Assembly: GCA_016928525.1 (NCBI GenBank)
Contig: JAFGKO010000098.1
Coordinates: 1 to 30,682, forward strand
Length of the DNA stretch: 30,682 nucleotides
Direction of reading: 5' to 3'
Source of the DNA: Anaerolineales bacterium
GTDB lineage: Bacteria > Chloroflexota > Anaerolineae > Anaerolineales > Villigracilaceae
The notes under the pieces: generated by a model
What the model was told of the DNA's origin: nothing
The model's database searches: none
The model's input: only the letters and a program-made list of their open reading frames with translations
Translations under genes and position numbers: made by a program
Part shown: piece by piece, positions 7,934 through 15,629 of the stretch
How positions within the stretch are numbered: position 1 is the stretch's first letter
How the letters are laid out: every line of letters begins with the position of its first letter

Positions 7934-8653
7934 ATGACGAAATTCAGCCCGCTTTTATTGGTAACTGTCATCTTGATTAGCGCCTGTTCTGCCCTGCCGG
8001 GACAGCCGTCCGCTGCGTTGGCGCTTGAAAATCCGGTGCAGCCCTTTCGGTCCGGGGTGGAGATCGCCAAACCGACCTACACGCCAGCCCCAACCGCGAC
8101 GTTACCTCCCACACCACTCCCGCCAACCGCGTCGCCAACCTCCCTTCCAACGGAGGCGCCCACGGCAGCCGTCTTTGCGGAAGATGCATTTGTTGTCATC
8201 GAGAACCTGTCCGCGCCCGCGTCTTCGACAGGGTACGACAACACCACGCAATACGATACTCCACTCACATACAACGGCTCAAAATACATCCTGGTGGATA
8301 TTTCTGAGCAACACATGTACGTCTACGAGGGGGACGTCCTGGTCTACAGCTTTATCGCCTCGACCGGGATGGGGAACTCGACTCGGGTCGGGAGCTTCAG
8401 CGTGCTCAACAAAATTCCCAACGCCTACGGTGCAACCTGGAACATCTGGATGCCCAACTGGCTGGGGATTTACTGGTCAAGCAGCCTGCAAAACGGTATC
8501 CATGCCCTGCCCATCCTGTCCAATGGCGCAACGTTGTGGGCCGGTTATCTGGGTACGCCCATCTCTTATGGCTGCGTGGTGCTGGATACGTACGATGCCC
8601 AGGCCCTCTACAATTGGGCAGATATTGGCACGCCTGTTGAAATCAGATGGTAA
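7934..8653 (+). CDS. L,D-transpeptidase (YkuD) lipoprotein
   Basis: The predicted protein of 239 residues begins with a lipoprotein signal ending LISAC, with the lipidated cysteine at 18. A long Pro/Thr-rich linker (about 45-80) follows. The C-terminal half is a YkuD catalytic domain: KYILVDISEQHMYVYEGD, H190 and the signature SYGCVVL with nucleophile C214. Such enzymes make 3-3 peptidoglycan cross-links or attach proteins to peptidoglycan outside the cytoplasmic membrane. Active-site His, Ser, Gly and Cys are all present. It is a single-gene unit with a strong terminator after it. In-frame ATGs at 7925 and 7928 are alternative starts. Confidence 0.92.
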   Translation: MTKFSPLLLVTVILISACSALPGQPSAALALENPVQPFRSGVEIAKPTYTPAPTATLPPTPLPPTASPTSLPTEAPTAAVFAEDAFVVIENLSAPASSTGYDNTTQYDTPLTYNGSKYILVDISEQHMYVYEGDVLVYSFIASTGMGNSTRVGSFSVLNKIPNAYGATWNIWMPNWLGIYWSSSLQNGIHALPILSNGATLWAGYLGTPISYGCVVLDTYDAQALYNWADIGTPVEIRW

Positions 8654-8671
8654 GCGACCAAGTACGATTGC

Positions 8672-8707
8672 AAAACGGCGTGGAGCATAATCCACGCCGT
8701 TTTGTTA
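8672..8707. terminator. Bidirectional terminator between convergent genes
   Basis: Bases 8672-8684 and 8691-8703 form a perfect 13-bp stem with a 6-nt loop. It is bounded by AAAA and TTTT, so it can end transcription from the YkuD gene and from the leftward lipoprotein gene. Confidence 0.9.
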
Positions 8708-8721
8708 TACGCAGGAAAGCA

Positions 8722-9204
8722 TTATCCTCCCGTATCCTGTAACAATTGACTCAGCACATCGATCAAGGGGTGCAATTTATCTGTCAGCGTAACATCCGTT
8801 GCTAACATAACATATGTTTGACCGTTCATCTGGACGCTTAGATTATAGATAAAGCAATCTGCACATCCCGCATCGTTTGGCTGCATTTTAAAAGGGCAGG
8901 CCTGGGCAAGCAAATTAGCCATCTCGCTTACCTGCTCCTTTGAAATGGACTTTTGCACATTTGCAGGTGGATTCTCGCTCTGGATTGTCAGGCTGCCATC
9001 ACTATGCAATGTTAGTGACTGCTTGAACCCGGCAAATCCGCCACTGCGGCTGTATTGGATCGTCCAATCCGCGGGTGTGTTGCAAGCCGTAGCCGATGAG
9101 CCGGGAGTACCTAAAGGCTCTGGTTCCGTTGTACTTACCGAAGTTCCAGCGCATGCAGACAATGCGATACCAAAAACAAGAAGAAGGGAGATTAATTTTG
9201 TCAT
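8722..9204 (-). CDS. Small lipoprotein of unknown function
   Basis: The protein has 160 residues from the ATG at 9204. A signal peptide ends in ALSAC (lipidated C18), followed by a short Thr/Glu/Pro linker. The mature domain (about 45-160) contains SLTLHSDGSLTIQSENPP and, later, FIYNLSVQMNGQTYVM, a pattern seen in small beta-rich lipoproteins. Three cysteines near the centre (CPFKM, GCADC) could form disulfides. I cannot assign a function. In-frame codons upstream to 9276 lack a signal-peptide character and are rejected. A TATAGG hexamer lies 7 nt before the ATG, and a TATAAT lies 25-30 nt further up. Confidence 0.7.
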   Translation of the reverse strand: MTKLISLLLVFGIALSACAGTSVSTTEPEPLGTPGSSATACNTPADWTIQYSRSGGFAGFKQSLTLHSDGSLTIQSENPPANVQKSISKEQVSEMANLLAQACPFKMQPNDAGCADCFIYNLSVQMNGQTYVMLATDVTLTDKLHPLIDVLSQLLQDTGG

Positions 9205-9235
9205 ACGCAAACCTATAGACTTTCTACTCGATTTA

Positions 9236-9245
9236 ATTATATAAT
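9236..9245. promoter_or_regulatory. Symmetric -10 element in a divergent promoter
   Basis: ATTATATAAT is a 10-bp palindrome giving TATAAT on the plus strand (9240-9245) and on the minus strand (9241 down to 9236). It sits between the divergent starts at 9204 and 9276 and repeats the design at 6973-6990. Confidence 0.5.
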
Positions 9246-9258
9246 ACTTACAAACACA

Positions 9259-9279
9259 ATGGAGCGGGAAATCCAATGA
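9259..9279 (+). other. Six-codon leader ORF overlapping the next start codon
   Basis: ATG at 9259 opens a six-codon frame (MEREIQ) ending at TGA 9277-9279. That stop overlaps the ATG at 9276 as ATGA. It lies just downstream of the TATAAT, so translation of the main gene could be coupled to it. It may also be chance. Confidence 0.25.
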
Positions 9280-9674
9280 TATTTATTCAGTGGAAAGCTT
9301 GTTCAGGCAGTTGCGCACTCATATTACTTCTTATGATCTATAGCGCATTCGCCGCATATCACGTTAATAAGGAACGAAAGTTTGATGACCCCGAGAAGAA
9401 AGATTTTCATTCCCTGTCACCCTGGCTCGCTCCCGCAACACCATTCCTTTGGCTTGTGCGCTTTCTTGTTCTAGCTCCTTGGAGCATTCCGTTTGGAATA
9501 TTTCTTATTCTCTTCCCCTTTATGCTAATTCTATTACGTCCTATATCTCCAAACGATCCTTTAAGAAAATTCATACTGAAATTTGGAAACAGCATTTTAA
9601 AAATCAATACAAGGCTTTTACACGCCTTGGGGTTAAAAGTACCACAACCGATCAGGTTATTGTCATTCGAATAA
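9276..9674 (+). CDS. Small membrane protein of unknown function
   Basis: The protein has 132 residues. A hydrophobic segment at about 10-27 and a long hydrophobic stretch at about 52-90 (probably two helices) indicate an integral membrane protein. A charged loop between them contains NKERKFDDPEKKDF. No family was recognised. GGAGCGGG lies about 11 nt before the ATG, a rather wide spacing. The gene stands alone and shares a terminator with the convergent gene at 9686. Confidence 0.6.
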   Translation: MIFIQWKACSGSCALILLLMIYSAFAAYHVNKERKFDDPEKKDFHSLSPWLAPATPFLWLVRFLVLAPWSIPFGIFLILFPFMLILLRPISPNDPLRKFILKFGNSILKINTRLLHALGLKVPQPIRLLSFE

Positions 9675-9702
9675 AAAACTCCCGCCTAACGGGAGCTTTT
9701 TC
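9674..9702. terminator. Shared terminator overlapping a stop codon
   Basis: CTCCCG (9679-9684) pairs with CGGGAG (9690-9695) around a 5-nt loop, bounded by AAAAA and TTTTT. The stop codon of the leftward membrane gene (9686-9688) lies inside the loop, so both convergent genes use one compact terminator. Confidence 0.85.
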
Positions 9703-10186
9703 CATATGTTTCTGGGATTTTGTAAGGGATCAGTAACAGAAAACCTACGGCAATCACGATTTCTCCCAGTACCACGCCGGTCGCTTGCACGGGGCCAAAG
9801 TAGGGGACATTTGGCAAGGGATGCGTGCCCATACCGAAGACATCCGCCATACCCGCAAAAACGCTGATCACATAGCCGGTGCTCACCAAACGCAGTCCGA
9901 TATCGGCAGCGATGCTACGCTGACCACCTCCCCATAATGCCAGCAAGCCAATGTAACCGCCCATACAGATGATCGCCAAACCTACCAGGAAAACGGCGAT
10001 TTGTACAAAGCCGACTACCGGGCTACGGTCCCAGCCGAGCCAATCGGGCTTGGCGCCAACAATGAAAATGAAAAAACCTGACAATGTGAAAAACAGTCCC
10101 ACACGGATGCGAGGGCGTGATAGCGGTTTTTGGAAGCTCCCTGTGTCATTCATCGATGGTGAGTTTTTCTGGGTCGTATCACTCAT
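9686..10186 (-). CDS. Four-helix membrane protein of unknown function
   Basis: The protein has 166 residues. A hydrophilic N-terminus (about 30 residues) is followed by four predicted membrane helices at about 28-45, 58-85, 100-118 and 135-154. No catalytic motif or family was recognised. Its ATG overlaps the stop of the upstream M19 peptidase gene by 4 nt (ATGA), so the two are co-transcribed and probably coupled. A role linked to the dipeptidase or its substrate uptake is only a guess from context. Confidence 0.7.
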   Translation of the reverse strand: MSDTTQKNSPSMNDTGSFQKPLSRPRIRVGLFFTLSGFFIFIVGAKPDWLGWDRSPVVGFVQIAVFLVGLAIICMGGYIGLLALWGGGQRSIAADIGLRLVSTGYVISVFAGMADVFGMGTHPLPNVPYFGPVQATGVVLGEIVIAVGFLLLIPYKIPETYGKSSR

Positions 10187-11283
10187 GAGATCGGCAAACT
10201 CCTGTGAAGCATATTGACCCAGTTCCCACCCAGGATAGCCGCGGCGTCCTCTTCGGAGTACCCGCGAGATAACAACAGGCGTACCAGTTTCTGTAAATCT
10301 GCAATCGTATCGATCTCCTTCGGTGTGGACTGCAAGCCAAAGCCGCCATCGAAATCCGAGCCAATGCCTACGTGACGGGCATCCCCGGCAAGCTGGCAGA
10401 TATGGTTGATGTGGGCGACCAGGTGTGTCAGGCTGACTTCGTCCCGGTTGCTCTTTTCAACCAACCAGCCATCTTTGAGAAACGTATTGAAAGGCACAAC
10501 GCCGATCATACCATCTCGCTCAAGGATTCCACGAATGACTCGGTCTGACAAATGACGATTGAATTCGTGTTTCGGAAGCAAAGCGAGACAATTCCCATGC
10601 GTCACAACGATTTGGCCTGAATAGATATCAAGGGATTCCAGCGCAGCAGACTCATCCATGTGAGACAGGTCGAGGGTGAAGCCAAGATCAGCCATCGCAC
10701 CCAGCAGCTTGCGGCCATCGGGCGTCAACGGACCGGGCTCTTTGGTGCCGCCACAGAAACGAGTCCCTGCCCAGGCGGGACCGATGATGCGCAGACCCAT
10801 ATCCCACCAGTCTTCCAATTCGCCAAAATCGTTGATGCAATCCGCTCCTTCCATCAACGGCAGCAAGCCAACCGGGTATTCCCGTCCGGCAGAAGTAGCT
10901 TCGCGTTGGCTGGCAAGCACCTCATCCAGGTTCGAAGCGGAGCTGATGAAACAAAATTTGTCCGGGTGGCCATCCGTCAGCCGATGATAGATGTCCATTT
11001 GCTGACGATATTGTCTGTCCGCTTCTTTGGGCTCTCGATAAGAATATGTTTCCCAATCATAGGCCCAGCGGGCAGGAGTCGAGAAAAGCGTAGCAAAAAT
11101 AACGGCTACTTCTCCCTGCTGATATTCCGGCCAACCAAGCAAAGTATCGCCGTTGCGCTCCACCGTCTGGCTACCTTTTTCAATGCGACGGGTTTCCTGC
11201 GCAGAACGCAAATAATCCCTTCCGAAGGATAGGATATTCCAGGCCAGATCTTGATGAGAATCAACAATCGGGGGCATATTCAT
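10183..11283 (-). CDS. Membrane-dipeptidase-type peptidase, M19 family
   Basis: The protein has 366 residues and the M19 (renal dipeptidase-like) metallohydrolase fold, which cleaves dipeptides with a binuclear zinc site. Visible motifs are the first metal pair DSHQD (H10, D12), the bridging glutamate in LMEGAD, TLDLSHMDE, a THGN in place of the common SHSN, and GIGSDFDGG late in the chain. No signal peptide is seen, so it is probably cytosolic. An upstream GTG at 11295 falls inside the terminator of the preceding gene, so I use the ATG at 11283 (another lies at 11277). No Shine-Dalgarno sequence is seen. The C-terminus is coupled to the membrane gene at 9686-10186. Confidence 0.92.
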   Translation of the reverse strand: MNMPPIVDSHQDLAWNILSFGRDYLRSAQETRRIEKGSQTVERNGDTLLGWPEYQQGEVAVIFATLFSTPARWAYDWETYSYREPKEADRQYRQQMDIYHRLTDGHPDKFCFISSASNLDEVLASQREATSAGREYPVGLLPLMEGADCINDFGELEDWWDMGLRIIGPAWAGTRFCGGTKEPGPLTPDGRKLLGAMADLGFTLDLSHMDESAALESLDIYSGQIVVTHGNCLALLPKHEFNRHLSDRVIRGILERDGMIGVVPFNTFLKDGWLVEKSNRDEVSLTHLVAHINHICQLAGDARHVGIGSDFDGGFGLQSTPKEIDTIADLQKLVRLLLSRGYSEEDAAAILGGNWVNMLHRSLPIS

Positions 11284-11310
11284 GAAAAAGCGCACCGTTT
11301 GGTGCGCTCA
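11284..11310 (-). terminator. Terminator of the S1 gene abutting the next start codon
   Basis: AGCGCACC (11289-11296) pairs with GGTGCGCT (11301-11308) around GTTT. On the minus strand it is followed by TTTTTC and immediately by the M19 ATG. It would separate the S1 transcript from the dipeptidase gene or allow only readthrough. Confidence 0.8.
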
Positions 11311-11317
11311 TTAAAAA

Positions 11318-12760
11318 TCAGGCTTCCTGTTCGGTGGGTGGCTCGGCGGATTTTGCAGCTTCTGGTTCTTCTTCGGCAGACATTTCTGCCGGCGGTTCAG
11401 AAGGGTTTTCGGCTGAAGCTTCTTCTGCTACCACGGGTTCCTCGGCAGGCGACTCGGCCTCATCACCGGCAGGCGGGCTCACCGCAACAGACTCTTCTGC
11501 TACAGGTTCATCCACTTCGTCCATCCCAGCAACGGTATCTTCTTCCTCGAGTTTGTCGATTTCCCTTACCAGCATTTTGAAATCCTTGTCAGCAAAGGCT
11601 GCAGAATCGACCTTACGCAAGCTCAAGCCAATCCGATGTTGATCAGGATCAATCCGGATGACGCGCAACGCCACAACTTCGCCTTCTCTGAGTTCTTCTT
11701 TGGGATGCTCGATGCGGGTTTCGCTTATTTCAGAAATATGGATCAAGCCCTCGATATCGCCATCGAGGCGGGCAAATGCGCCAAACTTGGTCAGGCGAGT
11801 AATCACGCCCTCGACCAACTGTCCAACGCTAAACTTCTCTACACGGGAGCGCCAGGGATCATCACTAAGGGCGCGCAAGCTTAACCCGATGCGTCTCTTT
11901 TCACGATCAATGTTGATGACCTTGACCTTTACTTCCTGCCCGACTTCCAGGATTTCGTTGGGGTGCTGGATGCGATCCCAGGACAGCTCGGATAGATGAA
12001 CTAACCCATCAGCGCCATTAATATTGACAAAAGCGCCAAAATCGGCCAGGCTGGTCACACGACCACTGTAGACCTGACCTTCTTCCAACTCCTCGATCAC
12101 GCGCTCTTTGATGGATTGGCGTGATTCGCTGCTGGCGGCACGTTCCGAACATATCAGGCGGCGACGGGAACGGTCTACTTCGATGATACGTACAGAGATT
12201 TGCTCACCGATCATTTTGGCCCAGCGCTGTTCAGGCGTATCGCCAATAGCCTGGCTGCGCCGCAGCGCACTGATTTGAGACGCAGGAACAAACCCGCGCA
12301 GTCCATGTACGCCAACGATCAAGCCGCCTTTGTTGTAGCCAAGAACCTTGCTTTCGAAAATGTCATCGCCTTCCATTAATTCTTCAACCGAACCCCAGGC
12401 CATTTGTTCCTGAGCACGTTTGAAAGAAAGAACGACATTCCCATTCGAATCTTCTGGGCTGACAACAAAAACCGGGATTTCCTGCCCAACTTTAAATGCC
12501 TCGCGATCCTCGGCATCGATCACTTCAAGCTCACGGCCAGAAATCACACCCTCTGATTTGGCACCAATGCTCACCAAAATCTGAGTTGGATTAATACTGG
12601 CAATCGTTCCCTCGCGAACTTCTCCCGCCTGGGGCAGTTCAACGCTGAACGCATCATTTTTCAGCAGGGCTTCCATACTCTGGTTATTCTGATTTACCGG
12701 CTCACCCTGCAGGTTCATTTGCTCCCCCTCCTGCCCGGACAAGGTCTCATTTTGATCCAT
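11318..12760 (-). CDS. rpsA: Ribosomal protein S1 (four S1 domains)
   Basis: The protein has 480 residues from the ATG at 12760, with four S1 RNA-binding domains at about residues 45-115, 130-205, 225-295 and 310-380. Domains 3 and 4 are closest to consensus (TSLADFGAFVNI, DGLVHLSELSW, TKFGAFARLDG, EGLIHISEIS). The last 75 residues are a low-complexity acidic Glu/Ala/Pro tail. It binds mRNA and helps load it on the 30S subunit; four domains rather than six is common outside proteobacteria. A GTG at 12778 is an alternative start. Its terminator directly precedes the M19 gene. Confidence 0.92.
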   Translation of the reverse strand: MDQNETLSGQEGEQMNLQGEPVNQNNQSMEALLKNDAFSVELPQAGEVREGTIASINPTQILVSIGAKSEGVISGRELEVIDAEDREAFKVGQEIPVFVVSPEDSNGNVVLSFKRAQEQMAWGSVEELMEGDDIFESKVLGYNKGGLIVGVHGLRGFVPASQISALRRSQAIGDTPEQRWAKMIGEQISVRIIEVDRSRRRLICSERAASSESRQSIKERVIEELEEGQVYSGRVTSLADFGAFVNINGADGLVHLSELSWDRIQHPNEILEVGQEVKVKVINIDREKRRIGLSLRALSDDPWRSRVEKFSVGQLVEGVITRLTKFGAFARLDGDIEGLIHISEISETRIEHPKEELREGEVVALRVIRIDPDQHRIGLSLRKVDSAAFADKDFKMLVREIDKLEEEDTVAGMDEVDEPVAEESVAVSPPAGDEAESPAEEPVVAEEASAENPSEPPAEMSAEEEPEAAKSAEPPTEQEA

Positions 12761-12869
12761 CACGTTATACGACTCCACTTACAGAAATGTAGGTTGGATT
12801 ATAAAGGCGATTGTCCAAGTTTGCAACCCTGTATCTGGAGGAGTATCCTCAAAAGGCTGTTGTCTATAC

Positions 12870-12909
12870 AAAAAACAGGCTCAGGCGCGGCGGACCACGC
12901 CCAAACCTG
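12870..12909 (-). terminator. Terminator of the FTR1 gene
   Basis: On the minus strand a 12-bp stem (12898-12909 with 12876-12887, three G-U pairs) with a 10-nt loop is followed by six T. It lies 40 bases past the FTR1 stop codon. Confidence 0.8.
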
Positions 12910-12948
12910 TATCATCCCCTCTGGGGGCCTCCATCAAAGTAACTACTC

Positions 12949-13776
12949 CTACGCCTGAGTCTGGATCGCCGTCCCTGCGCTCCGTTCAGACAGTCGTAAC
13001 CCAACGAAGATCGCTGCAAAATAAGCGAAGTAAGACAGCACTTCTGTCAGAGAAGGATTCTCGTTGTAACCGAATAAGGCTTTGAGCATCGACCCAAGCG
13101 TGGAGTTTTCGTCCAGGATCGGATTGACATCCCAGACATGCTCGATCACGGCCGGGATCACACCGGCCTCGTTGAACTCGTGCACGCCATGCGCAACCAG
13201 ACCCGCCGCAAACAGGATGAGCAGAAAACCGGTTACTCGGAAGAAACGACGCAGGTCAAGGCGGATAGTAGAGGCAAAGAGTCCCCAGCCGAGCAAAACA
13301 GCCAGTCCCAAGCCAAGCAAAGCGCCCAAGATGGTGCTCTGCGCATCAGAAGCAAAGGTAGCGGCGGTCAGGAACAAAGCCAGTTCGATACCTTCCCGCA
13401 CAACTGCCAGAAAAGCCAGCGCGAACAGACCACGCTTACCACCTTCGAAAGCCGCCTTGTGGACGCCACCCTCCAATTCGCCTTTGATACTGCGCGCCTG
13501 CCGGTTCATCCAGAAGATCATCCAGGTCAGCACACCCGCCGCAAGCAGCATGGTAATGCCCTCGAAGGTCTCTTCGGCTGTGCCCTCCAGGCTCAGACCA
13601 AAAACAGTTAGCGTGACACCGCCGACCAGACTGACCAGCACAGCGCTGAACGCGCCATACCAGACAGCCGGAACCATTTCCATGCGGCGCATCTGGCGTA
13701 ATGCACCCAATACGATACCGATGATCAGGGCGGCTTCGATCCCCTCTCGCAAAGAAAGTAAGAAACTTGCTAGCAT
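12949..13776 (-). CDS. FTR1-family iron permease
   Basis: The protein has 275 residues, is strongly hydrophobic and has about seven membrane helices. It carries the two REGIE motifs of the FTR1/EfeU family (residues 10-14 and 127-131), whose glutamates carry iron through the membrane. No EfeO or EfeB partner is adjacent, so it may work alone or with partners elsewhere. An AAGGAG ribosome site lies in the leader. It is divergent from a DtxR/MntR-type regulator 180 bp away, which fits metal-dependent repression. Confidence 0.93.
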   Translation of the reverse strand: MLASFLLSLREGIEAALIIGIVLGALRQMRRMEMVPAVWYGAFSAVLVSLVGGVTLTVFGLSLEGTAEETFEGITMLLAAGVLTWMIFWMNRQARSIKGELEGGVHKAAFEGGKRGLFALAFLAVVREGIELALFLTAATFASDAQSTILGALLGLGLAVLLGWGLFASTIRLDLRRFFRVTGFLLILFAAGLVAHGVHEFNEAGVIPAVIEHVWDVNPILDENSTLGSMLKALFGYNENPSLTEVLSYFAYFAAIFVGLRLSERSAGTAIQTQA

Positions 13777-13846
13777 TAATGTTACTCCTTAGTTTGAATG
13801 GTATGATAAAACATTCGGATGGGGATGTTATAATCTGCAAAACCAG

Positions 13847-13862
13847 AATAATCTAGATAATT
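13847..13862. promoter_or_regulatory. Candidate metalloregulator operator
   Basis: AATAATCTAGATAATT is a near-perfect 16-bp dyad centred on CTAG, broken at one symmetric pair. It lies in the 180-bp intergenic region shared by the FTR1 and DtxR-like genes. AT-rich dyads of this size are bound by some MntR/SirR-type proteins. The assignment is inference from position and symmetry. Confidence 0.35.
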
Positions 13863-13956
13863 ATGTATAAATTCATATAAATCCAGGTGAAACCGCTCCT
13901 CACCCAAGGTGAAAATATGATATTCTAGGTCTGAATATATTATTGGAGAAGAATGT

Positions 13957-14619
13957 ATGGCCACTCCGGCAATGAAACGCTATGCAGCTGAAATCTTTCG
14001 ATTGGAACAGGATTTCCCCTTTGTCGGGCTATCCGAGTTGTCAGAGAGTGTGAATGCCTCTTTGCAGGCGACTTCGCGTATGGTCAGCCGGATGAAGAAG
14101 ATGGACTATCTGGAACATGAACCTTACCGCGGCGTCCGTTTGACCAAAGCGGGCGAACGCATTGCCATGCCCGCTCTGCGGCGTCACCGTCTGGTTGAAG
14201 TCTTTCTGGTACGCGTGATGCGCTTTGGCTGGGATGAAGCGCATGAACTTTCTGACGACTTCGAGTTGGGTATCAACGACATGCTGGAAGACCGAATCAA
14301 CGAAATCACAAACTACCCCTCTCGTTGCCCGCATGGCGAACCCATTCCATCCAAAGATGGAATTATGCCCGAGGTGAATGACATCAGTCTGGTTCAAGTA
14401 CAACCCATGGCTCGTTGTCTCATCAGCCGGGTACGCACACACGAACCGGAAAAACTGCGCTATTTTGCAGACCTGGGCCTGATACCCGGCGCAGAATTCG
14501 AATTGCGCTTCCGGGCGCCCTTCAATGGCCCGTTCCGCATTTATGATGGCCGGGATGAGAATGTCCTTGGCTATAACCTGGCAGCGGCTCTCTTCGTTGC
14601 CCCCCTCCCACCTGCCTGA
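13957..14619 (+). CDS. DtxR/MntR-family metal-dependent regulator with FeoA-like C-terminus
   Basis: The protein has 220 residues. Residues 1-70 form a winged helix (LSELSESVNASLQATSRMVSRM, RGVRLTKAGE). Residues 75-135 form the metal-binding dimerisation domain, with RHRLVEVFLV, EAHELSD and the hallmark CPHGEPIP (124-131). Residues 145-215 form an SH3-like FeoA domain. It should repress target genes when loaded with Fe(II) or Mn(II). A GGAGAAG ribosome site precedes the ATG. The divergent FTR1 gene is the obvious target, so iron is the likelier signal. Iron versus manganese cannot be settled from sequence. Confidence 0.92.
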   Translation: MATPAMKRYAAEIFRLEQDFPFVGLSELSESVNASLQATSRMVSRMKKMDYLEHEPYRGVRLTKAGERIAMPALRRHRLVEVFLVRVMRFGWDEAHELSDDFELGINDMLEDRINEITNYPSRCPHGEPIPSKDGIMPEVNDISLVQVQPMARCLISRVRTHEPEKLRYFADLGLIPGAEFELRFRAPFNGPFRIYDGRDENVLGYNLAAALFVAPLPPA

Positions 14620-14681
14620 GCAAAATCAATTATCACATGGGGTTTTTATTCCTACGCTCCACTCTTCTTCTTCCGCGCTAT

Positions 14682-15629
14682 TTACCTGACATTAAGCATC
14701 ACTGAATCCATGGCAAACAGGGAGCCATCAGCCGCATTAATATCCTGTACCGCAATACGCACGGTTGTGTTGGTAATGACGTTCCCGAGATCAACCGCCT
14801 TTTCGAACCTGCCCGGCGCACCCGGGTCGGTCGCTTCCACGTTGACAGGCCCGGCGGAGAGTTCCACCCCACCCAGATCATAAACGCGATAGACCAGGTT
14901 ATTCTCGAAAGGCGCAATCGTGATATTCCCCAGAAGGCGTATGATCCCGGAGACTTGCGCCCCCTCTACCGGTGCTACAATTTTGATTTCACGCGACTCA
15001 CCTGTTGGCGTTTTTGAAGTGTAATTAGTCAAAATCAGGTTGACGCCGTTGAGCAGGTAATGCCGCGTTGTCGCCAAGGTGGGACAGCACATAGGATCAT
15101 CTTTATCATGGACAACTACATCGACAAAAATCTCTCCATTTTCGACATCAAGATGATTGATCAGAGGGCGGTCGTCTAAAAAGATGGAGGTGAGAAAGAC
15201 GGCCTCATCGTTCAGGTATTGATAAACTACCAGGAAAACAAATGTACCTGAGCCACCATAGTTCTCAGCCACGATGGCTACGGCTTCGTTCTCTCCATCA
15301 GCGTTCAAATCGCCGCGCGCGATAAAGTCGGTTACGGATACGGAGATATAGTCCGTGCTGCCAGCCGCCCCTTCCTGGTATTGCCCGTCCGTCAATTGCA
15401 CTAAACGGATTTGGTCCAGAAAGCCAAGTTGATATTTGGAGTTACGAACCTGCTCGGGAGAAATGCCTGGGGCAGCAGGCAGCGGCGTGGGCACTACGGG
15501 AGTAGGCACCACCGGGGTAGCGGTAGCAGGAAAAGGCGTAGTCTGATCCGCTGCGGGTGTCCCCAAGAAAGAACAAGCTCCCAGGAATAGCGCTCCGATC
15601 AAGAGTAGAAACCGTCGCCATTTTTCCAT
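14682..15629 (-). CDS. Lipoprotein with C-terminal Gmad2-like domain
   Basis: The protein has 315 residues. A lipoprotein signal ends in FLGAC (C19), and a repetitive Pro/Thr/Val linker follows at about 30-55. A middle region (about 60-215) contains the calcium-type loop DLNADGENEA. The C-terminal 95 residues (IKIVAPVEGAQVSGIIRLLGN, VYRVYDLGG) match the Gmad2 immunoglobulin-like domain known from spore germination proteins but widespread in lipoproteins. The ATG directly follows the stop codon of the upstream YCF48-like gene, so the two form an operon on the outer membrane face. Function unknown. Confidence 0.8.
   Translation of the reverse strand: MEKWRRFLLLIGALFLGACSFLGTPAADQTTPFPATATPVVPTPVVPTPLPAAPGISPEQVRNSKYQLGFLDQIRLVQLTDGQYQEGAAGSTDYISVSVTDFIARGDLNADGENEAVAIVAENYGGSGTFVFLVVYQYLNDEAVFLTSIFLDDRPLINHLDVENGEIFVDVVVHDKDDPMCCPTLATTRHYLLNGVNLILTNYTSKTPTGESREIKIVAPVEGAQVSGIIRLLGNITIAPFENNLVYRVYDLGGVELSAGPVNVEATDPGAPGRFEKAVDLGNVITNTTVRIAVQDINAADGSLFAMDSVMLNVR

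Noticed and set aside
11284..11295. GTG at 11295 as start of the M19 peptidase
   Set aside because: It falls within the stem of the S1 gene terminator; the ATGs at 11283 and 11277 are better.
12758..12770. TATAAC just before the S1 ATG as another leaderless start
   Set aside because: It ends only 3 nt before the ATG, which would place the transcription start inside the gene.
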